NCBI RefSeq assembly: GCF_030463535.1
Contig: NC_132892.1
Span: 34,412,109-34,476,108 of the forward strand
Direction: 5' to 3'
DNA from: Salminus brasiliensis
Lineage: Eukaryota; Chordata; Actinopteri; Characiformes; Bryconidae
Length of the DNA stretch: 64,000 bases
Made by a program: the position numbers and the translations under genes. The notes under the pieces are model-generated. The model ran no database searches. It saw nothing but the letters and a program-made list of their open reading frames with translations, and was not told the origin of the DNA. This document shows, one piece after another, positions 46,450 to 59,089 of the stretch. Numbering within the stretch: position 1 is the first letter of the stretch; each line of letters opens with the position of its first letter.

Positions 46450-49400
46450 ATGACTTCTCTGCCTGGCCCAGTGAAGGCCAACATCACTGCTCAGGGCGAA
46501 GGGCAAGCGTTTGCCCCTGTGATTTCTGGAAATGTGTTTCACGGACCAGTCATCCTCCGATCTGACTTGAATCACAGAGGTAACCTATGTGGAAGCTCCA
46601 TCAGATGATGCACAAGCTTACAGTCAGGTTGTTTGGTATTCACGCAATAATACACAAGAGGAGGTGCCATACAGTAGTAGATCAGTACAACCTCAAGTGT
46701 AATATTATGTTTACACCACAGATCTCAGTTTGATAGTTACTTTTCTGAGTTTCAGAAGATACAAATTAAGAACTAATTAAGAAGAATGTTTCCTCAGATC
46801 CGTGAAGAAAAAGTGCACTGCTGACTTTAAACACTGAGGATCATACAGCTCTCTGTTCTCCACAATGGAGATGTTTGGTTTGGTCCATGACTGCTCAGTT
46901 GTGGTGGTTGCACACAGTGTTATTTATTATAATTAATGTTAGCTCTTTCCGACAGGCTTGTTAAATTCCACCATGATTATTATATTATGATTATGATCAG
47001 AGCAGTTTAACAGTATAGATGGTTTGGTAACTTTTATCAATAATTTATAAATAGTTCTGATCTATGGATCTGAGGATGGGTCGGGTCCCCCTTGTGAGTC
47101 TTGGTTCCTCCCAAGTTTTTTCCTCCAGCTCTGAGGGAGGTTCTCCTTGCCACTGTCGCCATTGGCTGGGGGTCTTTGATCCTTCATATCTTCTTATGTT
47201 ATTCTTTTTTTTGTCTCTGTCTTTTACTAATTACTAATTATTTAAAGCTGCTTTGTGACGACAACAGTTGTAAAAAGCTATACAAATAAATTTGACTTGA
47301 CTTGACTTTGCCAAATTGACCTTTGCTAGGTTCCAGGTGAATAGGGCTGACTGATTTATAGTTATATAGTTGCATTCGGTATGTTCGGACCACCCCTCAT
47401 TTCTCTGAAGCTGTAATCTTGAGCTCTTACATATGAATTTTACTACACAGGTAGGAGCATGTAGAGTTAGGAGTCTTGCCCAGGGACTCTTATTGGTGCT
47501 TTCACACGTCCCTTGTTTGGTCCAGATCTTCAGACTTTTGAGAAAAAGCAGACGTGAAAGAAGTTTTGAACCATGGTCAGAACCAAAGGACTAAAATTTG
47601 GTCCAACCTGAGGTGGTCTCAGTCAAGATCAATACTGAGCCATGATTGGGGTTGTTTGCAGTATGAAAATTGTCATTGAAATTTGCATTTGAATCGTTGG
47701 ATGGATGTTTTGAGCTGACTACCTGAAGTTAAGCGCCCATCGTCACCCATTAAACAATAGAAGATGATAAAACTGACTAGCTCGCTCATTTGGAGAACTA
47801 GTCTCAAGTACTAAGCTTGAAGTTGGTGCTGCTGGTAGTAGTTCTGTAATATCAGCAGCTTAGGGGAAACTAAATGAATCTGTTCATTCATTTGGCCTGC
47901 CGAACTGACAATATGCCAACATGAGACGCAGCCCTTGTACCAACCAATCATTGTCAAGTATAAATAGGGATACGGCACACGTAGATGATGGTGTAGATGA
48001 TAGATATATAACAAAGGTTAGGTTTAGTGTGCTCGCTGAATTGCAGCATGAAACCAAAACTAACTGGATCAATGGATACAGTCTAACACTAAAAACATGA
48101 CCCTTGGTTCAGATCTTGGCGCAGACTCTAAGGAGACTACATCAACCTAAACTAACTGTGGTGTGATTAGTGAAGTAAAGCTTGCCATTGTTTTCTTTCG
48201 TTTTTGTTAATATAATAATAATTTTTTGTGCTCTGTTTTGCTTCATACAAACAGTAATCCCTAATGGAAGTCCTCCTTTCACTGCAGTCCGGCACACTTC
48301 TGCCAGATGTACCTCACAAAGACAACGTATGTGTCTTACTTGTTCTTTTTTATTATGTAGTGTTTATTGTTATTGTTGATTTTGTAGTAACAGTAGATTA
48401 AATATCACTATCAGTAGTAGCCCATTATTACCCATCCCATTCTGGAGTCTCAAATGAATGGTCATGGTCCAGAAGAACAATTAATTTTTATTTGTTTATG
48501 TTTATATGTATATCGAATTTATTGGCCCATATATTTTTAATTTTGTTTTCTATTGATTAGGTGATTATACCGATGACAGCACCAACCTGAAAGACAGCCT
48601 GAAAGCAGAATATGAGCGCATACTTGACGGGAATTCACTAACTGGCCACAGAAGATACCTGAATGAAGTGTACACAGAGCTCTACATAGTGGAGAATGAA
48701 ACAGGTGGAGTCATTCAGGGGCACGAGGTGAGGCAGATGGAGACCTTTTCCAGCAGATCCGCAGGGGCGGACGTCCCAGTCAGGTGCAATGACATTTTCA
48801 AAGTCCGAGCTGGTGGGCTGAGACGTAACCGGAAAGTGCTGACCATGGGGATCGCTGGAGTGGGCAAAACTGTCTCAGTCAACAAATTCATCCTAGACTG
48901 GGCTGAGGGAAAAGAGAACAAGGACATTGTCTTCGTTTTTCCTCTTCCGTTCCGTGAATTGAACCTTAGGAAAGACGAGAACCTCAGTTTGATGGAACTG
49001 CTCCAGAAGTGCCTCCCAGGTTCTACAGAGTTTGACTCTCTTCCACTGGGTGATGGTAAGGTCCTGTTCATTTTTGATGGGTTGGACGAGTGCCGCTTTC
49101 ATTTGAACTTTAAGGACAGCCACAAGCTAAAGGATGTAAACAAGAGAGCATCAGTGAGCTTAATTATCACAAACCTCATCAAGAGAAACCTCCTTCCCAA
49201 TGCTCTGGTTTGGATAACCTCCCGGCCAGCTGCAGCCCACCTGATCCCCCGAGATCACATCGACCAGGTGACAGAAGTGCGAGGGTTCAATGACAAGCAA
49301 AAGGAAGAATACATCAGCAGATACTGTGGCACAGACCTCGCCAGTACAATTCTCGCGCACATCAAAAAGTCCAGGAGCCTCTACATCATGTGCCACATAC

Positions 49401-52400
49401 CGGTCTTCTGTTGGATCTCAGCCACAGCCCTTCAGACGCTATCTCAAGACCGAAATCCAAAGACCCCCACCACTCTCACGGGAATGTATGTACGCTTCTT
49501 AGTTCAGCAGGCAAACCAGATGAAGAACAAATACCATGGTTCTCCCCAAGAAATCATCCTGAAACTCGCAGAACTTGCATTTTGCCAGCTTGAAAAGGGA
49601 AACCTGATATTCTACAAGGAGGACCTTGAAGTGTGTGGAATCGACGTCAACGGAGGGTCTGTGTACTCTGGACTTTGCACTCAGATATTTAAAATGGAAA
49701 AGAGGTCCTCTGAACGCATGGTCTTCAGCTTTGTACATCTGAGCGTTCAGGAAGCCCTCGCCGCCATTCACGTGTTGTACATTCACAGAAGTTATAAAAG
49801 AAATGTGTTCATTCAGAACCTAAAAGCAGAATGTAAGTGGTGGTTCAGACATTCCAGCTATAAACTTCACAAAGCTGCCATACAAAGTGCTTTGCAGAGT
49901 GAGAACGGACACTTGGACCTCTTCCTCCGCTTCCTTCTGGGACTTTCAGTGGAGTCTAACAAGAGTAGCCTGGAGGAACTACTCCCTGGACTATGGACCG
50001 CATGCAAGAGTGTGGGGAAAACGATTGACTACATCAAGACCAAAATCAGGTTGTCTGAATCATCAGAGAGAACATATAATCTCTTCCACTGTCTGAGTGA
50101 ACTAGAAGATGATTCCATTATCAGTGAGGTCCAGAGCTTCCTGAAGTCAGGAGATCTGTCCATGAAGGATCTCTCGTCCACGCAGTGGTCAGCTCTGGTG
50201 TTTGTGCTGCTGATGTCAGATGAGACGCAGGAGGTGTTTGAGCTGAAGAAGTACAGGGAGTCAGATGATGGCCTGAGGAGACTGCTACCAGTGGTGAGGA
50301 ACACAAAAAATGCACTGTAAGTTGAGTCAAGCATCGATGTTAAAATATACCAGTGTAGAAATGGTAAAGATGTGTCCAGAAGTATAAATGGAGCTGTAGA
50401 TGATTGTGGAATGACCTACTGAGGATATCATTTACTTCTGCCTAAATAAAGTAACAATCACAGCAATGCTCCTCTAGAATCCAGTAGAACCTCTTCTTCC
50501 CTGGAGAGTAGAGACAGTTACACTAACAAAAGCAGGATGAACAGGTGTCCCAATACTTTTGACTCTATAGTGTATTTGACCATAAACGTTAGCACCGAGG
50601 ACCATAACTTGGAGGGCAGAGAACCTGATTAACTACATCTAGAAGAAGATGATTTCCTTAGGTCCAGAACGTCCAGAAGACATCTTTTAGTGAAGGACCT
50701 CTCATTCACACAGTGGATGTTTTAGACAAGATGCAGAAGATGTAATGTATAGGGAGAGCGATCTCCAAATAGCAAAGTGATTTGCTATTTATGAATAGAC
50801 CAAAAATTCAAAGATCCTCTAAGTTTAGACTCTACTAAACACAAGTCAATAAGCCCACTCTACTGTTTGTCCAAGTCCTCTCAGAAGAGGAGGGTCTTCA
50901 GTCTGGGTTTGAGGACAGCGAGCGTTGGACTCTGCTGTTCGGACACCCAGGGGAAGTTCGTTCCACCACTTCGGTGCAGGACAGTAAAAAGTCTGGACGC
51001 TCGTCTTCCGTGGATCTTAAAGGATGGCGGGTCGAGCCAAGCCGTACTGGAAGCTGGAAGGTTCAGCTTTTGACCATCGCCATCAAGTACGGAGGGGCTG
51101 GCTGGTCCAGTCTGGGCTTTGTTGACCAGAGTCAGGGGTCTGAATCTAAAGACCTGGGCAGCAGCTACAGGAAGCAAGTGAAGAGAGAACGCAGCAGTGG
51201 AGCAACATAAGTCATCTCAGTTGATAATAAACAGTGTTAGGGTTTGGATTAGGACCAGGACCAGGTTTACATGATAGGTAATTAAATGTAATGTTATTTG
51301 AACAATCTTCTCAGAAGACTTGAATGACACTGTGCTGAGAATGGTCTGATTTCTGTAGTTTCTAAATATTACAAAATCGATGGTGTGCCATTTTTGTTTG
51401 GTGGAATTAACGAAGAGAATCCATACACTCACTTTGTAGAAAAACACATCCTACACATTTACATACAGTGTGGATTGGTGTGGCGAAACAGATAACACCA
51501 CTACCTGCCAGTCAGCTACCACACCACTGGGGTTTGATTCCTGGTCTGGGTGACTGGGTGCTGCGCTACACCAATAAGAGCCCTTGGGCAAGACTCCTAA
51601 CACTACCTTAGCCCACCTCTGTAATACCAGTACAATACAGTACGCTGCCAGTCGCTCTGGAGAAGAACGTCTGCTAAATGCTGTGAATGTAAATGTACAG
51701 TATGTTATACAGTGCCGTCTTCTACACAGGCTCGACAGCTGCCATATCACTGAAGCGAGCTGTGGGTCACTGGCTTCAGTCCTCAGATCAAACTCCACAT
51801 ACCTCGTAAAGCTGGACCTGAGTAACAACGACCTGCAGGATTCAGGAGTGGAGCTTCTTTCGGAGGGGCTGAAGAGTTCACACTGTAAACTGAAGATACT
51901 GAAGTATGTGGATTGGAATTTATACAGTTATTGTCATTTTACTACACGCCTGGTTTATATTACATAATAATATGAATACAATTACATGATTAGGAACATG
52001 ACCAGTTAGTGGCGTCAGTTCTTTTCATATTCTTTTTCATATTCGTGATCTGTAGCCTAGTCTATGTGATATGGTGCAGATGTGCAGTTGGTATACTTAC
52101 AAGCTTTCTGTTTAGTTTTACTATTGATGAATGGAATTATGTCAGAGAAAAGGTTGTTAATTCTCCTTTGAGAATTTAACAGCCATGCTAACTTGTCTAG
52201 TTGGCAATATCGGAAGTCCCTAAAACATCTGTGTCATGGCTGGTTAGGCCAGACACCGAGGGACGAACACTCGCAGAGATGGATCCAATGCAAGTACTTT
52301 CACTAACAGAAAAGGAGTGCAACACAGAGGGTAAACAAAAGCAAGCAATGCAGCAAGTAAAGGGACTAAACAGTAAAACAACGTAAACCTGTTGGGGGGG

Positions 52401-54133
52401 AGTGAGCTGGGTGAGCTGGTGAGGGAGAACTGGGAACAACACAAAACAACCTACCAGATTACAGGGGAAACTAAGGACAAGCATGAACTACGCAGAGACT
52501 ACACAAAACTGGGGGAGAGAGCTGGGGAACCAGCCGCTGAACCATAAACGGCTAGGCCGACCAAACCTGGAGATGCGAAGTGGAAGAGGGTCACCTATTC
52601 TCAGCGAGGAGCTCTGTAGCCGAGCTCCTTAAGTACCCCCAGCCTCAGGTGAAACACATTAAGCAAACAAGATGATGAACCTGAATCGAACACATATGAA
52701 CGTAACTGAACTAGAACCGAATCATTGAATCGAAACAAGAACGGAAACACAACAAAAGCCCGGGGGAGGGCGCAATACAGAGGGGCTGACAATCTGACCT
52801 TTCATCCTGAATTTTTATCATTAAATGCCAAAAAAATAACACCCAGTATTTCCTCGTAGTGTAATCCCACAGATATTGTGAAAAAATTATCAGAAGAACT
52901 TACAGGGTTCTGTAAAACTCTCCAACCGAGCAACAGAAGCTACAGTTGCAAATAATTAAATTAATTTGAATATACATTTTAACTCTTATTCTTTTTACAG
53001 GCTGTCTGGCTGTATGGTTACAAAGGAAGGCTGTTCTTTCCTGGCTTTAGCTCTGAGCTCAAACCCCTCCCACCTGAGAGAGCTGGATCTGAGCTATAAT
53101 CACCCAGGACAATCAGGAAAGAGAGAACTTTATGAGAGATTGGAAGAACCACATTTCAAATTGCAGATCCTGAAGTAAGTATAGAGTTTGTGCACAAATG
53201 TGGGTGCTTTATTCCGTTTTTCAAAAATGTCCCTATTATGTAAGGAAAACATAACGATTCTGCATTTGTGGGGGCATTTTAGTCGGGTTCATTAATGGTT
53301 TGTTTTGGTTTGTTTCAGTTTTGACCATTCAGGAGAGAAGCGGATCAAACCAGGACTGGGGAAATGTAGGAATTTTTTTAAGAATTTGATCTCGTTAAAA
53401 ATATTGAATTAAACCTGTCCTCTGTCCTCAGATCAGGAGTTATTTTGCTTCAGTTTTGAGGAAATTGAACCTTTATTAGCTCAGTTATTATTTTTTTTAC
53501 TAGCTGCTAATTTTAAACAGTTGTACCTTAATGCAGCTCCAACAAAGCTTACAGTGATGCCTGATGTCTTTTCCTCCTCAATGTATAGATGCCTGTGAAC
53601 TCACACTGGACCCAGACACTGCTCACGCAAATCTGTCGGTGTCTGACGAAGACAGAACAGTGAAATGGTCGAAGGAAAATCCCCCAAGTCCAGATCACCC
53701 TGCCCGTTTCGATACCTGGTCCCAGGTGCTGTGCAGAGAAAGCCTGTCTGGACGCTGTTACTGGGAGGTGCAGTGGAGCGAGATGGGAGTTCATATCGGA
53801 GTGACCTACAAAGGAATCTGCAGGAAAGGTGCAGGTAAAGAGTGCTGGCTCGGTCAAAATCATCAGTCATGGAGTCTGGACTGCACCAAGATGAACTACA
53901 CGGCCAGACACAATGGTGTGAAGACCGTTATTTCAGCTGCTGGACGCTGCTCTTATAAGATCGGAGTTTACCTGGACTGGGCGGCAGGAAGGCTGTCCTT
54001 CTACGACGTCTCATCCAACACGCGAAAGCAGAAACTTACTCACCTCTACACTTTCACTGCCACTTTCACCGAACCCCTCTACACAGGCTTTTTGGTGATC
54101 GATTCTACTGTAACTCTGTGTAAAGTGGTCTAA
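46450..54133 (+). CDS. Fish NLR: FISNA-NACHT-LRR-B30.2 (7 coding exons, 965 aa)
   Basis: Cytosolic NOD-like receptor. Exons: 46450-46579, 48255-48326, 48561-50316 (FISNA + NACHT), LRR 51730-51903 and 53001-53174 (174 bp each), linker 53319-53365, B30.2 53589-54133. Frames agree (2898 bp). The N-terminus ITAQGEGQAFAPVISGNVFH is of a type I associate with some fish NLRs; no pyrin or CARD domain is seen. FISNA has LKAEYERILDGNSL and HEVRQME. Walker A GIAGVGKT is at 164-171; Walker B is [10 protein letters not shown] at 235-244. [10 protein letters not shown] and [10 protein letters not shown] follow. There are only two LRR exons. The PRY-SPRY (785-965) has CELTLDPDT, RCYWEVQW and GVYLDWAAGRLSFYDV. 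It shares the linker (47 bp) and B30.2 (545 bp) exon sizes with the PYD-NLR, so they are paralogues. The short first exons are less certain than the rest. Confidence 0.88.
46580..48254. other. Intron 1 of the second NLR gene
   Basis: Contains a short L2 3'UTR fragment (47,070-47,327). The rest (46,600-47,070; 47,330-48,254) shows no gene or recognised repeat. Confidence 0.5.
47070..47327 (+). mobile_element. L2-type LINE 3'UTR fragment
   Basis: Matches the 3' end of the element at 11,607-11,860 in reverse complement: GGTCCCCCTTGTGAGTCTTG, AAAGCTGCTTTGTGACGACA, AAATTTGACTTGACTTGACT. Confidence 0.8.
50440..50575 (-). mobile_element. Tc1/mariner-type MITE fragment
   Basis: The reverse strand holds the GTATTGGGACACCTGTTCAT end with CACTATAGAGTCAAAA beyond it. 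Truncated on the other side. It lies just after the NACHT exon of the second NLR gene. Confidence 0.65.
50755..51200 (-). mobile_element. L2/CR1-type LINE 3' end, decayed
   Basis: Reverse complement of the family at 10,500-10,978: coding remnants around AAACCCAGACTGAAGACCCT and the CCTCCGTACTTGATGGCGAT region. Frames are broken. Confidence 0.7.
51468..51706 (+). mobile_element. tRNA-derived SINE with L2-LINE-like tail
   Basis: GGGTTTGATTCCTGGTCTGG (B-box-like), ACACCAATAAGAGCCCTTGG, then the tail AACGTCTGCTAAATGCTGTG AATGTAAATG. Second copy of the element at 6,995-7,210. It ends about 25 bp before the first LRR exon of the second NLR gene. Confidence 0.65.
52232..52791 (-). mobile_element. 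Solo LTR-like element 2 (560 bp) with perfect 5-bp target duplication
   Basis: On the minus strand it begins TGTCAGCCCCTC and ends CATGACA, and is flanked by ATCTG at 52,227-52,231 and 52,792-52,796. Internal GGGGGTACTTAAGGAGCTCG occupies the TATA-like position of element 1. Its lack of internal coding sequence suggests LTR-LTR recombination. It lies in an intron between the two LRR exons. Confidence 0.8.
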
Positions 54134-54360
54134 CCTTCAACCCTAGGTGCATATCTTTACTGTACTTGTTATAAATATATATTTATTACGCATATGGAAT
54201 TATTCAACTATGAACAGTGCTGCTAATTTTTCCTTTTATTGCATATTTGTCACAGTAAATGTTGCGCTATAATCTTAGTTAAAGGGCCAGTCTGAAGTGT
54301 AACGTTCTGGACAACACAGGTCGCTTAATATCTGACTTGAATTCAAATTCAGATTAAATC

Positions 54361-54545
54361 TTTTAGCGCTTTTCACAACGAATGCTGTCACAAAGCAGCT
54401 TAACAGAGCTCCAGGTCCGAGTTCCTTTTGAGCAAGCTAGGGTTCAGCAACAGTAGCAAGGAAAAACTCCTTCAGATCGAAAGAAAGAAACATTGTGAGG
54501 AACCAAGACTGAAAAGGGCAGCCGATGCTCCTCTGGTCGACGCTG
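54361..54545 (-). mobile_element. L2-type LINE 3'UTR fragment, diverged
   Basis: The reverse strand resembles 11,607-11,860 (CACAAAGCAGCTT, GCAAGGAAAAACTCC, GAGGAACCAAG, GCTCCTCTGG on the plus strand). It is probably within the 3'UTR of the second NLR gene. Confidence 0.65.
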
Positions 54546-54830
54546 GAATAAATAATTTAAATGAACTTTAAGCACTTTTTGTTTCCATGTGCTGTTTCTT
54601 TGGTTCTGAATTTGAGTTTTAGCAGCTTGATTAAAGGAAATACATTGACATTTAGTACCTGACTGTGAAATTTCTGCACTTTACTGCTCTGAAATGTGAA
54701 TGTAAACACCAGTTAAACACCAAGCTGTTTGGTGAAGCTAAGCCTAATTATGCTTCCCTATGTATTTCTGCATTGTGTCAGTTTTTATTTTTTCAGCTAT
54801 GAAACTTTTATAATGTGCCGTTCCTCAACC

Positions 54831-54836
54831 AATAAA
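54831..54836 (+). terminator. Candidate polyadenylation signal of the second NLR gene
   Basis: AATAAA lies about 700 bp after the stop codon, followed by a T-rich stretch. It is the best candidate I see in the 3' flank. Confidence 0.4.
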
Positions 54837-54849
54837 TTCTGTTCTATCA

Positions 54850-56260
54850 AGCTTATTCGATTTTATTTTGGATCAGATCAAATAAGTTAAACTTTTTAAA
54901 AGTGGAACAGTATAAATATTAGGATTTAGAGCCAGTATTTAAGTCAGAGTTGGTATCTGTAATGGTACTCAATCTGGTATTGCGATCAGAAAGAAAAGTG
55001 GTATTGGTGCATCCTTAATACTAAAGATTAAACAACTAAAGGCCCTGTTCAGTTGTACAGTGGATTAAGGAGGTGATGACCTCTCTAAAATTGAATAAAC
55101 TCAGCTACCCATGAAAGATTTTTTTTTAATGGGGTCTCTCATTGTTGAATATGTATGAACATTGTTTCTAACTGGTGGCATTAAAAATACATGTACCTCT
55201 GGCTTCAGTATGACTTTTAATTTATATTGTAGGTGTCTTAAAAAAGTCTCAGGTAAATTGGCATGGTGGTTTCCATGAAATACAGTGAATGAGAGCTGAG
55301 AGGTGATCCAGTGCTTCTGTATTGATTGCTGTATTGGAATCACTACAGTCTAAAAGCACCTTGGTGAACCACAGGAATCAGAAAAGATGGCGCCCTCTGT
55401 TGGACTCAGTCCGAGCTGCAGACTACAGTGATATGTAAAAAGTGTGGCCGCTGACATGTGTAGTCGGTGCTGTAAGTGTGAATACGTCGCATCCTGTTTA
55501 TTATACGTTTATTTACTGAATTCAAATTATAAATTAGAATAAATATTTAGGTTTGTAGCATCTAGGTGGGGTTAAGTAACCTTAAACTATCAGCTTCAGG
55601 ATCATGCTGAAGCTCCACTGACTGGAACAGGGGGAGAAGGGCGTCTCCGTCATTCCCACTCCGGGCCGGAGCACTGCTGCTACTGCACTATGGAGCTTTG
55701 GTGGTGGAGCTGCAGGAGGAGAACCTCTCTCCAGAACTGCTGTGTAACGCTGCAGAACCCATTGAGTCATATTAGTGTAAAATCCTGTAGTATTACTCTA
55801 CCGCCTCAGTCCACATGCTGCTCCACCTTCAGATCAAGCTTCTGCAGCTCTCACACTGTCCAGAAATGCACGTGTACAGCTCAGTCTGTCCATTAAAGCT
55901 GTCCAAAGTTCGATTTGTATTTGTGGCAGCTGAGAAAAAAATTACACTCCCCACCTGTAGGGGGAGTTAAATTTCCCTAACTCTCTAAATAAGTGGTAGC
56001 ACCTTCATTTATAAAACTTGATTTTTTTAGTTACAGGTTCTCCTTTTGGGTTCTCCAATCATTTGGATTTATTTTGATGCCTTAGAAAAAAGGCCTCGGG
56101 CTGAACAGATGTCGTGAGTCATTCTCTTGCTGAATTTGGTTTCCCAAGATGTGAATCACTTGTGAGGTGAAACAGGTACTTAATCGATGAGTCACATAAT
56201 GAATGCTTCTACACTAAGACAAATCAGTCCTGATGGCAGCTCTCAGCAAAAATACGTGCA
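54850..56260. other. Intergenic spacer after the second NLR gene
   Basis: No recognised gene or mobile element. A moderately GC-rich patch occurs at 55,600-55,900. The short open frames there show no family features. Confidence 0.4.
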
Positions 56261-56261
56261 T

Positions 56262-57005
<744 letters not shown>

Positions 57006-57029
57006 GAGTCCAGATCTGGAAAGTGTTGC

Positions 57030-57190
57030 ATAATCTATGAGTACAAATGTTTGTGGACAGTCCTTGTAATGAAGGCATTCTGCTACTTTAAGTTGCACCC
57101 ATTGCTGACACAGATGTGCAAATGCACACACACAGCTTATCTAGTCCCTGTAGAGAAGAAGTACTGCAAATAGAATAGGACTCTCTGGGG
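57030..57190 (-). mobile_element. Tc1/mariner-type MITE, truncated
   Basis: The plus strand reads AAATGTTTGTGGACAG, then TACTTTAAGTTGCACCCATT and GATGTGCAAATGCACACACA, which is the reverse complement of the right end of the element at 42,598-42,987. Confidence 0.65.
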
Positions 57191-57685
57191 CAGATGCATA
57201 AACTTATCAGCATAATGCCAATTACAGCATTTCTGTGTATTGTGGATTTGCAGTTATTCAGTTAAGTGCAGGATTTGTGTGGTTTATGCACCATTGGTTC
57301 CCTAGCTCTTTCTACTTCTTGCTGAGAAGAGGTTTTCAGTGAAAAACACGTATCTCCAAAAATGGTCCCAACTCTGAATGGTTTAAGTGGAAAAAGTAAT
57401 TTAGAGCATTTCTATTGGTCCATTCATCCAGAATGATTTACACAATGTACAGAAGAAGCTACAGGGTTTAAACCATGGAGAAAACTAAAAAGGGACAAAA
57501 GTGGAGATACATGGTTTTCCCTGGACAGCAGCAATATGTTTTTGATATTATGAACCTGGGGCTGGATTTACAAAAGCAAAAGTTCTTCTTTTTTCTTGAC
57601 ATTATGCTTAAGAAAAAACAAAAGATGAATTGATATTCTTCAAAAATCTTCTTCAGAATTTTCTTATTGTTTATTTAACGTGGGG

Positions 57686-57975
57686 CAGTGGGGGCTCAGC
57701 GGTTAGAGCACCGGGATATCGATAACAGGGTTGTGGGTTCGATTCCCGGGCTCGGCAAGCTGCCACTGTTGGGCCCTTGAGCAAGGCCCTTTACCCTCTC
57801 TGCTCCCCGGACGCTGGAGTTGGCTGCCCACCGCTCTGGGTGTGTGTGTGTGTACTCACTGCCCCTAACACGTGTGTGTGTGTGAGTGTGTGTTCACTAC
57901 CAGATGGGTTAAATGCGGAGGACACATTTCGCTGTACAGTGTACAGTGACAAATACGTGCACCTTTACCTTTATC
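57686..57975 (+). mobile_element. tRNA-derived SINE, full length
   Basis: The head has an A-box-type GGCTCAGCGGTTAGAGCACC and a perfect B box GGGTTCGATTCC (57,732-57,743). The body contains GAGCAAGGCCCTTTACCCTC and a TG-rich stretch; the tail is ACCTTTACCTTTATCC. It is the only complete copy of the family in the window. Confidence 0.8.
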
Positions 57976-58059
57976 CTTATCCTTGTCGTTTAAGAAAGAT
58001 TCTAAGAGCTATTGGAATTCTCCAAAAAATATATTCTCAAATACTTTCTTAACCTCACA

Positions 58060-59080
58060 ATGGCCTCACACTTGTCCTGGAGTGTAGGTGCCTCTAAAAT
58101 GATCAGTTTAAATAGTTAAATTTAACAGGATTAAACGCTGAGATTGTTGCCAGTGTCTACATGAGGGAAATTCACTAGCTCTTGTTTACTAAGTTTGATT
58201 CTATTTTTCGACCTTGTTGCTCTCCAACACATAGGTTTCACTAAATATTGGAATATTTCACATTATTTATAATAAGCTGTGAAATAAAGTATATTTGTAT
58301 AAAGAAGAAATATGAAAACAACCTAAATAAGAGCCTAAATTAGAAAAACGTTTCTTAAAAGAGCATCTGAAAACTTTTTAAGATTTTTTGGAGAATTGCA
58401 TTTTTAAAAATTCTCATGTTTATATTTAGATTTTTCATAATTTTGTTGTTTAGGAAAGATTTTGTGTATAACCAATGTTCTTTGTATAAAATGCCTGCTC
58501 TGGATAAAGATACAGATACACTGTATTTATCTACCCACCACTGCTTTGTGTTTATTCTAATTCTAATGCAAAACAAACTGTGCATTAGAACAATACACTG
58601 ATCATCCATCACAGAATTATGTATTTTTGTGTTTTTTGGGTTAGGGTTAAGGTCATGTGCTGCTCTTACAGTGACCAGCTAATGTAAATGTTTTTTCTAC
58701 ATGCAAAATGCTCCACTCAGCAGGCAGGCGCCACTTAGTAGCACAGATTTCCATAGAGAGAAAGGCAATCGGGTATGGAGATGTACTGTAATAGGAACAC
58801 AGCCCATGCAAATGATATTTAACGATGGAATTTGCTTTTGTCCTCCAGAGCCACCCAGAGCAACAACAGCTGAAGGGTAAATGTTGGAAGCATGGTCTAT
58901 CACTCCCAGAAATACTGTTTCCTAAAAGTTCATACTCACACTGGGTAAAGGCTACTAGCCAGTTCCAGCGCTGGTGGGTGGGGTTTAAAGCAATGGGAGC
59001 TGAATCTACTAACCAGCATCTGTTGTGCTTTGAAGTTGGTAGGCTTCTCTGACTTCTCTGATTGATGACCAAACCAGCAC
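58060..59080. other. Intergenic DNA, nothing recognised
   Basis: AT-rich to 58,620, then a more balanced stretch. No domain-bearing frame, repeat array or RNA gene is seen. Confidence 0.4.
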
Positions 59081-59089
59081 TGAAAAACT

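Noticed and set aside
57695-57770. Possible tRNA gene
   Set aside because: A/B boxes belong to a SINE head; the cloverleaf is not complete and other copies share the non-tRNA body.
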